Assembly: GCA_044464765.1 (NCBI GenBank)
Contig: JBIQKZ010000006.1
Span: 1-64,000 of the forward strand
Reading direction: 5' to 3'
DNA: 64,000 nucleotides
Source of the DNA: JBIQKZ01 sp044464765
GTDB lineage: Bacteria > Pseudomonadota > Gammaproteobacteria > Burkholderiales > Burkholderiaceae_B
In this document: piece by piece, positions 9,588 to 17,363 of the stretch
Layout of the letters: each line of letters opens with the position of its first letter
How positions within the stretch are numbered: the first letter of the stretch is position 1
The notes under the pieces: model-generated
What the model was told of the DNA's origin: nothing
The model's database searches: none
Seen by the model: the letters and a program-made list of their open reading frames with translations, nothing else
Position numbers and translations under genes: made by a program

Positions 9588-10225
9588 TGTTTACTGAAAT
9601 CAACAAGCCCACCTATTTGCAAGAAACCGCCTCCCAAACCGCCGGCCCATACGTTCATATTGGTCTGGCGCCCAAGCAGGCCGGTTTCGACATCTTCGAG
9701 AACAACTTTGGCAGCGTACTGACCACAGCTGACACCAAGGGCGAACGCATTCGCCTGGAAGGGCGTGTCTTTGACGGCAGCGGCGCGATTGTTCGCGACG
9801 TCCTGATCGAAATCTGGCAAGCCAATGCCGCCGGACGCTATAACCACCCCGCCGACCAGCAATCCGACAAGCCCCTGGATGAAAGCTTCCGGGGCTGGGG
9901 GCGCAGCGCCTCCGACTTCGAGACCGGTATCTACACGTTTGACACCATCAAGCCGGGGCCCGTCGTGGGCCGCCGCGGGAAAGTCATGGCGCCCCATATC
10001 AATATGTGGATCGTGGCGCGCGGAATCAACATCGGCCTGAACACCCGGGTTTATTTCTCTGACGAGAAAGAAGCCAATGCGGCTGATCCCATCCTGAATG
10101 GCATCGAATGGGTCGAACGCCGTAAAACCCTGGTTGCAGAACGTTCTGAAAAGAACGGCGAAGTGGTCTACACCTTCAACGTGTACATTCAAGGCCCCGA
10201 CGAAACCGTATTCTTCGACGTATGA
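9587..10225 (+). CDS. pcaG: protocatechuate 3,4-dioxygenase alpha subunit
   Basis: A 212-residue partner of PcaH with the same beta-sandwich fold but no iron ligands, forming the (alpha-beta)n dioxygenase. It begins MFTEINKPTYLQETASQTAG and contains LIEIWQANAAGRY and MAPHINMWIVARGINIGL, typical of PcaG. The start at 9587 overlaps the pcaH stop and follows the site AAGGAGG. The open frame continues upstream across pcaH, but that part is not coding for this protein. Two hairpins follow. Confidence 0.96.
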   Translation: MFTEINKPTYLQETASQTAGPYVHIGLAPKQAGFDIFENNFGSVLTTADTKGERIRLEGRVFDGSGAIVRDVLIEIWQANAAGRYNHPADQQSDKPLDESFRGWGRSASDFETGIYTFDTIKPGPVVGRRGKVMAPHINMWIVARGINIGLNTRVYFSDEKEANAADPILNGIEWVERRKTLVAERSEKNGEVVYTFNVYIQGPDETVFFDV

Positions 10226-10226
10226 T

Positions 10227-10268
10227 CCTTGGCGCGCGGGCGGGTTCATTCCTGCCCGCGCGCCAAGG
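10227..10268. terminator. strong GC-rich hairpin after pcaG
   Basis: CCTTGGCGCGCGGGC pairs perfectly with GCCCGCGCGCCAAGG over 15 bp, starting 2 bp beyond the pcaG stop codon. There is no T run, so it may protect the mRNA 3' end or assist termination. Confidence 0.6.
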
Positions 10269-10305
10269 TTCCGGATATCCTTAAGCGGCTTACCCGCCGC
10301 GCCCC

Positions 10306-10346
10306 AAAAGGCGCCGCCCCCGACACAATCGGCGCGGCGCCTTTTT
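10306..10346. terminator. bidirectional rho-independent terminator between pcaG and pcaR
   Basis: AAAAGGCGCCGC (10306-10317) pairs with GCGGCGCCTTTT (10334-10345), and TTTTT follows on the plus strand. The A run gives a matching U run on the minus strand, so it can stop both convergent transcripts. Confidence 0.85.
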
Positions 10347-10366
10347 CATGCCTGCGACCTACTGGA

Positions 10367-11155
10367 TCAAGCGGGCATAGCGCCCATCAGCATATTGATT
10401 CTTGACGCTGCCTCCAGCAGTTTAGGCAGACAGGTGCTTTGTAGATGCTCCGGCGTCATGCTTTTGGCGTGGCCGCTGATGTTGATAGCGGCAACCACAC
10501 GCCCGCTGTGATCCCGGACCGGCGCTGCCAGCGACACCAGACCAGGCTCAAGCTCTTCGACCACTATGCACCAACCCTGTTCGCGCACCTGCGCAATGGC
10601 CGTCAGCAACTGACCGGGATCAACGATAGTGGCGGGCGTGTAAGGCTCCAGCACCATCGCCTGGACACGCTCCTTCAATTGTTTGGGCGGTAATCCCGCC
10701 AGCAACACCCGGCCCATCGACGAGCAGTAAGCCGGCAAACGGCTGCCCAAGCCAAGGTTGATGGACATGATCTTGTGCGCCGGCACACGCAGCACATACA
10801 CGATTTCGTCGCCATCCAGCACAGCGGCTGAACTGGACTGACGCAAGTCGTGAACCAATTCTTCCATGACGGGTTGAGCCTGGGACCAGACCGGCAATGA
10901 TCGCAGATAGGCAAAGCCAAGCTCCAGCACCTTGGGCGTAAGGCGAAACAGCCGCCCTTCGCTGCTGACATAACCCAAACTGTGCAACGTCAGCAAGATG
11001 CGGCGCGCACCCGCTCGTGTCAGGCCGGTGCGCGCCGCAACGTCGGTCAGTGTTTGCGCCGGCGCCTCAGCCCCGAAGCTTCGCAGCACCGCCAGACCTC
11101 GGGCAAACGACTGCACATAGGTATCGCCCGGCTTCTGAACGTATTCTTTACTCAT
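10367..11155 (-). CDS. pcaR: IclR-family regulator PcaR
   Basis: A 262-residue IclR-family protein. The N-terminal winged helix (LTDVAARTGLTRAGARRILLTL) is followed by the IclR effector domain (VYVLRV, LGSRLPAYCSSMGRVLLAGL, GWCIVVEELEPGLVSLAAPV). It is divergent to pcaIJ and matches the PcaR/PcaU/PobR group that responds to 3-oxoadipate or protocatechuate. I start it at the ATG at 11155 because GAGG lies about 7 nt upstream and because the longer frame would run through the pcaI promoter. Two candidate binding sites sit in the divergent control region. Confidence 0.88.
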   Translation of the reverse strand: MSKEYVQKPGDTYVQSFARGLAVLRSFGAEAPAQTLTDVAARTGLTRAGARRILLTLHSLGYVSSEGRLFRLTPKVLELGFAYLRSLPVWSQAQPVMEELVHDLRQSSSAAVLDGDEIVYVLRVPAHKIMSINLGLGSRLPAYCSSMGRVLLAGLPPKQLKERVQAMVLEPYTPATIVDPGQLLTAIAQVREQGWCIVVEELEPGLVSLAAPVRDHSGRVVAAINISGHAKSMTPEHLQSTCLPKLLEAASRINMLMGAMPA

Positions 11156-11241
11156 CTCTACCTCGATACACCAGACATACTGACTCTTAACCCGTCTGGC
11201 TGTATGCCCGCTGGGCCGAACCACTTTAATCCGCCGCGCCA

Positions 11242-11270
11242 TTGACAAATAATGGCCGACTCCTTATCCT
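11242..11270 (+). promoter_or_regulatory. sigma-70 promoter of pcaIJ
   Basis: A perfect -35 TTGACA (11242-11247), a 17-nt spacer and TATCCT (11265-11270) predict a start near 11277. This is 83 nt before pcaI and just upstream of the two putative PcaR boxes. Confidence 0.65.
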
Positions 11271-11281
11271 TAGAGGCATAA

Positions 11282-11315
11282 GTTCATTATACGAATATCT
11301 GTTCATTATACGAAC
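11282..11315. promoter_or_regulatory. tandem PcaR-type operators
   Basis: Two nearly identical 15-bp boxes, GTTCATTATACGAAT (11282-11296) and GTTCATTATACGAAC (11301-11315), are 4 bp apart, so repeat every 19 bp. The second is a GTTC-N7-GAAC inverted repeat, close to the 15-bp PcaR site described for Pseudomonas putida pcaIJ. They lie at about +5 to +38 relative to the predicted pcaIJ start. Confidence 0.75.
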
Positions 11316-11333
11316 ATAGTTACTCATTTCCAA
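11305..11333 (-). promoter_or_regulatory. promoter of pcaR overlapping an operator
   Basis: On the minus strand TTGGAA (11333-11328), a 17-nt spacer and a perfect TATAAT (11310-11305) face pcaR. The -10 lies inside the downstream PcaR box, which predicts autoregulation. Confidence 0.6.
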
Positions 11334-11359
11334 GCGAATATGCTCTTGCGGAGCGATCA

Positions 11360-12058
11360 ATGATCGACAAAATTTCCCCTTCCGTTCAGCAGGCCCTGGC
11401 CAACATTCACGACGGCGCAACCGTCATGATCGGCGGCTTTGGCGGCGCCGGCCAGCCGGCTGAACTCATCGACGGCCTGATCGAACAAGGCGCCAAAGAA
11501 CTGGTCATCGTCAATAACAATGCCGGCAATGCCGAAATCGGCCTGGCCGGCCTGCTCAAGGCGGGGCGCGTACGCAAAATCATCTGCTCCTTTCCACGCC
11601 AGGCCGACTCTTATGTGTTCGACGAACTTTACCGTTCGGGCAAGCTCGAGTTGGAACTCGTGCCCCAAGGCAACCTGGCCGAACGCATCCGCGCAGCGGG
11701 TGCAGGCATTGGCGCTTTCTTCACCCCCACCGGCTATGGCACTCAGTTGGCGGAAGGCAAGGAAACCCGCGAAATCAACGGCCGCCACTACGTGCTTGAA
11801 TACCCCATCTTTGCCGACTTTGCCTTGATCAAGGCCGAGGTCGGCGACCGCTGGGGCAATCTTACGTACCGCAAAACGGCACGCAACTTTGGCCCCATCA
11901 TGGCCACCGCGGCCAAGACCACCATTGCCTCGGTCCATGAAATCGCCGAGCTGGGCGCCATCGACCCGGAAACCGTGGTGACCCCCGGCATCTTCGTCAA
12001 GCATGTCGTCAAAGTACCCCGCACGGCCACCGGCCCTGCCGGCTTCAAAGGGGCATAA
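11360..12058 (+). CDS. pcaI: 3-oxoadipate CoA-transferase subunit A
   Basis: A 232-residue class I CoA-transferase alpha subunit. It carries the N-terminal MIGGFGGAGQPAELIDGL glycine-rich motif and NNNAGNAEIGLAGLL. With PcaJ it moves CoA from succinyl-CoA to 3-oxoadipate, giving 3-oxoadipyl-CoA. GCGGAG precedes the ATG. Only 8 bp separate it from pcaJ. The thiolase PcaF that would split the product is not in this window. Confidence 0.95.
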   Translation: MIDKISPSVQQALANIHDGATVMIGGFGGAGQPAELIDGLIEQGAKELVIVNNNAGNAEIGLAGLLKAGRVRKIICSFPRQADSYVFDELYRSGKLELELVPQGNLAERIRAAGAGIGAFFTPTGYGTQLAEGKETREINGRHYVLEYPIFADFALIKAEVGDRWGNLTYRKTARNFGPIMATAAKTTIASVHEIAELGAIDPETVVTPGIFVKHVVKVPRTATGPAGFKGA

Positions 12059-12066
12059 GGAATATC

Positions 12067-12726
12067 ATGAGCGAAACCAACACTCTTCCGAAATGGACGC
12101 GCGACCAGATCGCCGCGCGTGTCGCCGTAGACATCCCCGACGGCGCAATCGTCAATCTGGGCATCGGCCTGCCCACCCAGGTTGCCAACCACCTGCCTGA
12201 AGGCCGCGAAGTCATCCTGCATAGCGAGAACGGCGTCATCGGCATGGGCCCCGCCCCCGCAGAAGGCCAGGAAGACTACGATCTGATCAACGCCGGCAAG
12301 CAGCCTGTCACCCTGCTGCCCGGCGGCTGCTTCTTCCACCATGCCGATAGCTTTGGCATGATGCGCGGCGGCCACCTTGACGTCTGCGTCTTGGGCGCCT
12401 TCCAGGTGTCCGCCACGGGCGACCTGGCCAACTGGAGCACCGGCGCGCCCGACGCCATTCCCGCTGTGGGCGGCGCCATGGACCTGGCCATCGGCGCCAA
12501 GAAAACCTATGTCATGATGGATCTGCTGACCAAAACCGGCGAATCCAAGCTGGTGAAATCCTGCACCTACCCGCTTACCGGCATAGGCTGCGTCAGCCGC
12601 ATCTACACCGACTTTGCTGTCATCGACCTGGGCGCCGACGGCGCTAACGTCATCGATATTGTCGAAGGCCTATCCTTCGATCAATTGCAGGAACTAACCC
12701 CAGTTACGCTGACCGACGCGCGATAA
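12067..12726 (+). CDS. pcaJ: 3-oxoadipate CoA-transferase subunit B
   Basis: A 219-residue beta subunit containing the catalytic motif HSENGVIGMGP, whose glutamate forms the covalent CoA thioester. The region GGCFFHHADSFGMMRGGHLDVCVLGAFQV is typical of the family. It is cotranscribed with pcaI, preceded by AAGGAAT, and followed by a terminator hairpin 29 bp downstream. Length and ends are normal. Confidence 0.95.
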   Translation: MSETNTLPKWTRDQIAARVAVDIPDGAIVNLGIGLPTQVANHLPEGREVILHSENGVIGMGPAPAEGQEDYDLINAGKQPVTLLPGGCFFHHADSFGMMRGGHLDVCVLGAFQVSATGDLANWSTGAPDAIPAVGGAMDLAIGAKKTYVMMDLLTKTGESKLVKSCTYPLTGIGCVSRIYTDFAVIDLGADGANVIDIVEGLSFDQLQELTPVTLTDAR

Positions 12727-12754
12727 ACCGCTACGTTGTTCAGGTAAGCCCGGG

Positions 12755-12790
12755 ATCCCCCGACGACTTGCTTCGTTCGGGGGATTCTTT
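12755..12790 (+). terminator. rho-independent terminator of pcaIJ
   Basis: ATCCCCCGA at 12755-12763 pairs with TCGGGGGAT at 12777-12785, and TCTTT follows. The minus-strand flank is also suitable for stopping the convergent pobR transcript. Confidence 0.75.
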
Positions 12791-12895
12791 AATTGCGGAG
12801 TCGTTCTCGCTTCAACGGATGGTTGTGCGACACGCAGGCCACGCCACAGGCAAGACGTGCGCTTACGCGTAGGATCAAGGGTGCGATGGCCCTTC

Positions 12896-13798
12896 CTATT
12901 CCATCAAGGTTGCCGCGCGTTTACGGAACTCATTGGGCGACACACCCACTTCGCGTTTGAAGAAGCGCGTGAAGTACGCAGGATCGGAAAACCCCAGGGT
13001 ATGCGACACCACGCTGACCGTCATCGAGGTATAGACCAGATTTCGCTTGGCAGCCAGCACCACCCGCTGATGAATCAATTCCAGCGCGGATTTCCCTACA
13101 ATCTGCCGGCACAACACGTTCAAATGCGCGGCGGTAATCCCAATGGTTCTGGCGTACTGTTCGACCGTCCATTGCTCTGGGTAATGCGCCTCGATCAATT
13201 CACCGAACGTGCGAAAATGCCGTCGACCTTTGTCTTCCTCCTTGCCCTGCTCCGCCCTCGTGCGGGGCGTGTGCCGGCCAAGCCAGACCAGAATGGCCGT
13301 TAGCATGGATTCGATCAGGGGTTCCCGGTGCGCCTGGCTGCCCAGGTATTCAGACTGCAAGGTGGCAAAACCCAGGTCGATATAGGGCCGGTCGGCTGCC
13401 GGCACCGTGTACACGCGGGGTTCGGCTGGTGTAATGCCGGTGGGCAAGGTGCCGGCGGGATCAATCGCCTGCGTCAGTCGGCTGATCAGCGGCGTGGCCA
13501 TCGTGACCACATGGCCAACCGCATTCGGATCAAAGCGGAACCCATGAACACACATTTGCGGCACGGCCACGATCTGCCCCGCCGTCATATCCACGTAGCG
13601 CCCGTCCAGGCAGGCCCGCGCCCCACCGCCTTGCAGGTACAGCAGTTGAACCAAGCCATGATGCAAATGCAACTTGATCTGCCAATCGTGCAACTTGCTG
13701 CGATCGGCGATCAATTCGCAGTGAATCATGTCCGGCGTAGGCCATTGATCTTGCTCACCGTACAGCTTATAGACGGGGACGCCATTGATTACGTGCAT
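12896..13798 (-). CDS. pobR: AraC-family regulator of pobA (PobR/HpaA-like)
   Basis: A 300-residue AraC/XylS-type regulator with an N-terminal cupin-like sensor region (VQLLYLQGGGARACLDGRYVD, PQMCVHGFRF) and two C-terminal helix-turn-helix units (WTVEQYARTIGITAAHLNVL and VSHTLGFSDPAYFTRFFKRE). It is divergent to pobA, the position of AraC-type 4-hydroxybenzoate-responsive activators. I chose the ATG at 13798 (MHVINGVPVYKLYGEQ) because this begins the conserved part; the frame stays open another 48 codons upstream with no clear ribosome-binding site. The inducer is inferred from context. Confidence 0.85.
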   Translation of the reverse strand: MHVINGVPVYKLYGEQDQWPTPDMIHCELIADRSKLHDWQIKLHLHHGLVQLLYLQGGGARACLDGRYVDMTAGQIVAVPQMCVHGFRFDPNAVGHVVTMATPLISRLTQAIDPAGTLPTGITPAEPRVYTVPAADRPYIDLGFATLQSEYLGSQAHREPLIESMLTAILVWLGRHTPRTRAEQGKEEDKGRRHFRTFGELIEAHYPEQWTVEQYARTIGITAAHLNVLCRQIVGKSALELIHQRVVLAAKRNLVYTSMTVSVVSHTLGFSDPAYFTRFFKREVGVSPNEFRKRAATLME

Positions 13799-13884
13799 GA
13801 TTTCAATAAAATCTGCCAAAAGTACAATTATTATAGGCAGAAATGCATTCACATTCCGCCGAATTGAACGCATTATGGAGGCGT

Positions 13885-13913
13885 ACGACATGTGTCCAAT
13901 TTTTTTGTATAAG
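13885..13913 (+). promoter_or_regulatory. promoter of pobA
   Basis: ACGACA (13885-13890), a 17-nt spacer and TATAAG (13908-13913) give a moderate -35 and good -10, about 43 bp before pobA. A weak -35 fits an activator-dependent promoter. An imperfect CTGCC-N15-GGCAG type repeat lies further upstream near 13815-13840. Confidence 0.55.
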
Positions 13914-13956
13914 GCAGGCGATCGCACAACGGCCCGCCGCATAACCGGAGACCCTC

Positions 13957-15138
13957 ATGAAAACCCAAGTCGCCATTATCGGCGCCGGCCCATCCGGCCT
14001 GCTGCTGGGGCAATTGCTGCATCACCAAGGCATAGACACGGTCATCCTCGAGCGCCGCTCGCCCGAATACGTGCTTAGCCGCATTCGCGCCGGCGTGCTC
14101 GAGCAAGGCATGGTCAACCTGCTGCGCGAAGCCAAGGCAAGCGAACGCATGGACCGCGAAGGCCACGTCCACGAAGGCGTCTCGTTTTCGTTCAACAATC
14201 AGCAAAAGCGCATCGATTTCAAGAAATACGCCAACGGCCAAAGCGTCATGGTCTACGGCCAGACCGAAGTTACGCAAGACCTGATGGACGCCCGCAAGCG
14301 CGAAGGCGGAGTCAGCATCTACGAAGCCGAAGACGTCGCCCTGCACGACTTCCACACCGGCAAACCCTATGTCACCTTTGTGAAAGACGGCGAAACCATC
14401 AAGCTGGAATGCGACTACATTGCCGGCTGCGACGGCTTTCACGGCGTCTCGCGCAAATCCGTACCCAAAGACGCCATCAGGGAATTCGAACGCGTTTACC
14501 CCTTTGGCTGGCTGGGCATTTTGTCGCACACTCCGCCGGTTGACCATGAACTGATCTACGCCAACCACGAGCGCGGCTTCGCCCTGTGCAGCCAGCGCTC
14601 ACTGACGCTAAGCCGCTACTACGTACAGGTGTCGCTGGATGATAAGGTGGACGACTGGTCCGACGACCGTTTCTGGAACGAACTGAAAACGCGCATTCCC
14701 GAACACGTGGCCGAACGCCTGGTGACTGGCCCTTCGATCGAGAAAAGCATCGCGCCGCTGCGCAGCTTCGTGGCCGAACCCATGACCTTCGGCAATCTGT
14801 TCCTGGTGGGCGACGCCGCACACATCGTGCCCCCCACCGGCGCCAAGGGGCTGAACCTGGCCGCCAGCGACGTCTCCACCCTGTACCGCATCTTGGTCAA
14901 GGTTTACAAAGAAGACCGCAAAGACCTGCTGGGCAAATATTCAGAAATCGCCCTGCGTCGTATCTGGAAGGCCGAACGCTTTTCGTGGTGGATGACATCC
15001 ATGCTGCACAAATTCGGCGACGACCCCTTCGGCCAACGCATTCAACTGGCCGAACTGGACTACTACACAAACTCCGAAGCCGGCCTGACCAACATCGCCG
15101 AAAACTACGTGGGCTTGCCCTACGAGCCTATTGAGTAG
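13957..15138 (+). CDS. pobA: 4-hydroxybenzoate 3-monooxygenase
   Basis: A 393-residue class A flavoprotein hydroxylase that converts 4-hydroxybenzoate, NADPH and O2 to protocatechuate and so feeds pcaHG. The FAD motifs are visible: GAGPSG at residues 9-14, the DG motif GCDGFHGVSR near residue 160 and GDAAHIVPPTGAKGLNLAASD near 285. The length matches the well-studied Pseudomonas enzyme (394). CCGGAGACC precedes the ATG. The last 11 bp overlap the 3' end of the convergent higA gene. Confidence 0.97.
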   Translation: MKTQVAIIGAGPSGLLLGQLLHHQGIDTVILERRSPEYVLSRIRAGVLEQGMVNLLREAKASERMDREGHVHEGVSFSFNNQQKRIDFKKYANGQSVMVYGQTEVTQDLMDARKREGGVSIYEAEDVALHDFHTGKPYVTFVKDGETIKLECDYIAGCDGFHGVSRKSVPKDAIREFERVYPFGWLGILSHTPPVDHELIYANHERGFALCSQRSLTLSRYYVQVSLDDKVDDWSDDRFWNELKTRIPEHVAERLVTGPSIEKSIAPLRSFVAEPMTFGNLFLVGDAAHIVPPTGAKGLNLAASDVSTLYRILVKVYKEDRKDLLGKYSEIALRRIWKAERFSWWMTSMLHKFGDDPFGQRIQLAELDYYTNSEAGLTNIAENYVGLPYEPIE

Positions 15139-15433
15139 ACAGAGGCGTTATTTCTTTCAATATTCGCGGCAGCGCAGTTTTTTCAGCCGTTTTTAGATCG
15201 TATGCCTGCTGAAGATTCAACCATGACTGCGCGTCGCCGCCGAAATACCGCGCCAGCCGCAACGCGGTATCGGGCGTGACGCCACGCCGCTCCAAGACAA
15301 TATCGTTAACCCGCGCCGGAGGCACATGCAAAGCCTTAGACAATGCATGGGGTGTCATGCCTAGTGGTATCAAAAAATCCTCGCGCAACACTTCGCCCGG
15401 ATGAACGGGACGCATGCCATTCACAGCTTTCAT
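15128..15433 (-). CDS. higA: HigA-family antitoxin
   Basis: A 101-residue Cro/C1-type helix-turn-helix protein of the HigA (VapI-like) addiction antidote family. Motifs are HPGEVLREDFLIPLGMTPHALSKALHVPPARVNDIV and the tail TPDTALRLARYFGGDAQSWLNLQ. It should neutralise HigB and repress the operon. It lies 10 bp downstream of higB, the toxin-first order typical of higBA, with AAGGA before its ATG. The 3' end overlaps pobA. Confidence 0.92.
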   Translation of the reverse strand: MKAVNGMRPVHPGEVLREDFLIPLGMTPHALSKALHVPPARVNDIVLERRGVTPDTALRLARYFGGDAQSWLNLQQAYDLKTAEKTALPRILKEITPLSTQ

Positions 15434-15443
15434 CAGTCATCCT

Positions 15444-15725
15444 TTAGTGATAGTCCACAATCTCGACATGGCTTGGCCCCCTCGTTGTCCAGACAAAACA
15501 AATGCGCCATTGATCATTAATTCGTAAACTATGCTGGCCGGCCCGTTCGCCCAAAAGCTTTTCCAACCTATTTCCGGGCGGAGATCTTAAAAAAGCCAAC
15601 GTCTCGGCGGCATCAAGCTGTTGTAGCTTCCGCTCGGCCACCCCACGGATTCCCGAAAGGCGTTGAACATGATGTCCCTCGAACAAGGCTTGAGTGTGCT
15701 TACAGGCGAAGGAAACAATAGGCAT
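15444..15725 (-). CDS. higB: HigB/RelE-type mRNA interferase toxin
   Basis: A 93-residue RelE-superfamily toxin of the HigB type. Typical features are the N-terminal F-x-H-x3-ALFEGH region, GNRLEKLLGERAGQHSLRIND and QWRICFVWTTRGPSHVEIVDYH. HigB cuts mRNA on the ribosome. The gene is intact and followed at once by its antitoxin. A promoter with a palindromic operator lies directly upstream. Confidence 0.93.
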   Translation of the reverse strand: MPIVSFACKHTQALFEGHHVQRLSGIRGVAERKLQQLDAAETLAFLRSPPGNRLEKLLGERAGQHSLRINDQWRICFVWTTRGPSHVEIVDYH

Positions 15726-15728
15726 ACC

Positions 15729-15780
15729 GTTTACCGATAAACATTATATCAATAGAGAATCCACCATGCCAGTCATGGTG
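15729..15780 (-). promoter_or_regulatory. higBA promoter with two inverted repeats
   Basis: On the minus strand a perfect TATAAT (15748-15743) lies 17 nt after TGGCAT (15771-15766). GTTTA-CCGA-TAAAC (15729-15742), just downstream of the -10, is a likely HigA operator. A second perfect inverted repeat, CACCATG-N5-CATGGTG (15762-15780), overlaps the -35. Confidence 0.7.
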
Positions 15781-15894
15781 ATCGGGTTCCTTATAAGACT
15801 ATCGGCAACTCCACACGGCCAGGAGCGTTTTGATTGCATTTATCCAGTCGTGAAACTGCGCCCTCCTGGGGACGCAGCGAACGGCAATTAAGGC

Positions 15895-16881
15895 CTACAG
15901 CAATTCTTTACGTAATTGCGCCGCGCTTTTGGGCGACAGGAGGCCCGGTGGAACGTCTAGCACCGACTTGGCGCCTGTCTGGCCCAACTGATGCATCCGA
16001 TACGCCGCCCGCGCATAGGCCACCAAAACACTGGCTGTGAATTCGGGATTGCTTTCCAGGCGCAACGAATACTCCACCACTTGCGTGTTGCCACGCCCCG
16101 TTTTCCCGCTGCGGATCACAAAACCGCCGTGCGGCATGGCGGCATGATCGCGCTGCAACACCTCGTCGGACACGAAATGCACCGTCGTATCGTAATCGGC
16201 AAAGTAATCCGGCATGGTCACGATGGCCTGTTCGACCACTGCTGCTTCAGCGCCCGCGTCCAGCACCACAAAGCACTCGCGCCGATGTTTCTCACGAGTG
16301 GTCAACTTGGGCAGTGAGCCACTGCGCACCCGCTCCACCGCATCTTCAATCGGCAAGGTGTACTGCACCCCCGCCTTCACGCCCGGAACCCGGCGTACCG
16401 CATCAGAATGCCCCTGGCTAAGCCCCTTGCCCCAGAACGTATACGTTTCCCCCTGTGGCAACACTGCTTCGCCAAACAGGCGATTCAACGAGAACAGGCC
16501 CGGATCCCAACCCACCGAAATAAGCGCCGTAGTGCCCGCTGCTTCCGCCGACTGGTTCACCGCCTCGAAATACTGCGGCACCTTGGCATGGGTATCGAAA
16601 CTGTCTACCGTATTGAACAGCGCGGCCAGCGCCGGCCCCTGCTCGGGCAGATCATTCTTCGAACCGCCGCATAAAATCAACACGTCGATGCGATCTTGAA
16701 AATCGCCAATATCATCAATTGAGTAGGCAACTGCGTCGGGCGACAGCAGCTTAACCGACAAGGGATCGCGTCGCGTAAACACCCCCACCAGCTCCATATC
16801 GGGGTTCTGCGCAATGGACGCCTCCACCCCCCGGCCCAGATTCCCGTACCCCGCAATGCCCACTCTGATTTTTACGCTCAA
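15895..16881 (-). CDS. ddh: meso-diaminopimelate D-dehydrogenase
   Basis: A 328-residue NADPH-dependent enzyme that makes meso-diaminopimelate in one step from tetrahydrodipicolinate, a bypass in lysine and peptidoglycan synthesis. The Rossmann motif GIAGYGNLGRGVE is at the N-terminus, followed by FTRRDP, LCGGSKNDLPEQGP, NTVDSFDTH, SVGWDPGLFSLNR and FWGKGLSQGHSDAVRR, all hallmarks of Ddh. The start is a TTG at 16881 with GGAG 8 nt upstream. Distribution of ddh is patchy in bacteria. Here it lies between two toxin-antitoxin pairs. Confidence 0.95.
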   Translation of the reverse strand: MSVKIRVGIAGYGNLGRGVEASIAQNPDMELVGVFTRRDPLSVKLLSPDAVAYSIDDIGDFQDRIDVLILCGGSKNDLPEQGPALAALFNTVDSFDTHAKVPQYFEAVNQSAEAAGTTALISVGWDPGLFSLNRLFGEAVLPQGETYTFWGKGLSQGHSDAVRRVPGVKAGVQYTLPIEDAVERVRSGSLPKLTTREKHRRECFVVLDAGAEAAVVEQAIVTMPDYFADYDTTVHFVSDEVLQRDHAAMPHGGFVIRSGKTGRGNTQVVEYSLRLESNPEFTASVLVAYARAAYRMHQLGQTGAKSVLDVPPGLLSPKSAAQLRKELL

Positions 16882-16984
16882 AACAATCGCTCCGTGTAAA
16901 GATTCTTAATGTCCCGCGTATTTTAAGGCATCGAACCGTCGGCACGACCGCAATCCCTTGCAGACCATCGCAACACAGACCAGT

Positions 16985-17012
16985 ACAGACACAGACACAG
17001 ACACAGACACAG
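16985..17012. repeat. ACAGAC hexanucleotide microsatellite
   Basis: Four perfect tandem ACAGAC units plus a partial fifth lie in the gap between ddh and the ParD-like gene. It is non-coding, though it could vary in length by slippage. Confidence 0.9.
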
Positions 17013-17048
17013 GCGGCATCACAGGCGACATGCCCAAGTTATCAGTTA

Positions 17049-17066
17049 TTACTACATTTGTAGTAA
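17049..17066. promoter_or_regulatory. palindromic operator before the ParD/ParE-like operon
   Basis: TTACTAC-ATTT-GTAGTAA is a perfect 7-4-7 inverted repeat 51 bp before the antitoxin start, in an AT-rich stretch suited to a promoter. Ribbon-helix-helix antitoxins usually bind such sites to repress their own operon. Confidence 0.7.
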
Positions 17067-17117
17067 AATAATTATCACGGAAACATTGCCAGAAACATCG
17101 TTTGCCTGGAGGCTTTC

Positions 17118-17363
17118 ATGAGCACTTCAATATCCATTCGCATTGACCAGACGCTATACGATCAAGCACGCAGTGAAGCGGCCAGCGAGCATCGCAGCAT
17201 ATCCGGCCAGATCGAATACTGGGCCAAGGTCGGGCGGGCCGCACTGGACAATCCCGACTTGCCTGTAGGCTTTATTGCCGATTCGCTAGCATCGCTGGCC
17301 GAACCACGCACTGAAGCGACCGATTTCGTACCCCGTTCGGCACGTCAATCCAGTCGGACATGA
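17118..17363 (+). CDS. ParD-like ribbon-helix-helix antitoxin
   Basis: An 81-residue protein whose N-terminus (TSISIRIDQTLYDQARSEAASEHRSISGQIEYWAKVGRAALDNPDLP) matches the ParD-like antitoxin family with a ribbon-helix-helix DNA-binding fold. The flexible C-terminal tail should wrap the toxin. A good site, CTGGAGG, precedes the ATG. Its stop overlaps the toxin start as ATGA, so expression is coupled, in antitoxin-first order. Confidence 0.88.
   Translation: MSTSISIRIDQTLYDQARSEAASEHRSISGQIEYWAKVGRAALDNPDLPVGFIADSLASLAEPRTEATDFVPRSARQSSRT

Noticed and set aside
16985..17012. CRISPR-like repeat
   Set aside because: It is a simple hexanucleotide tandem without spacers; no cas genes are present anywhere in the window.
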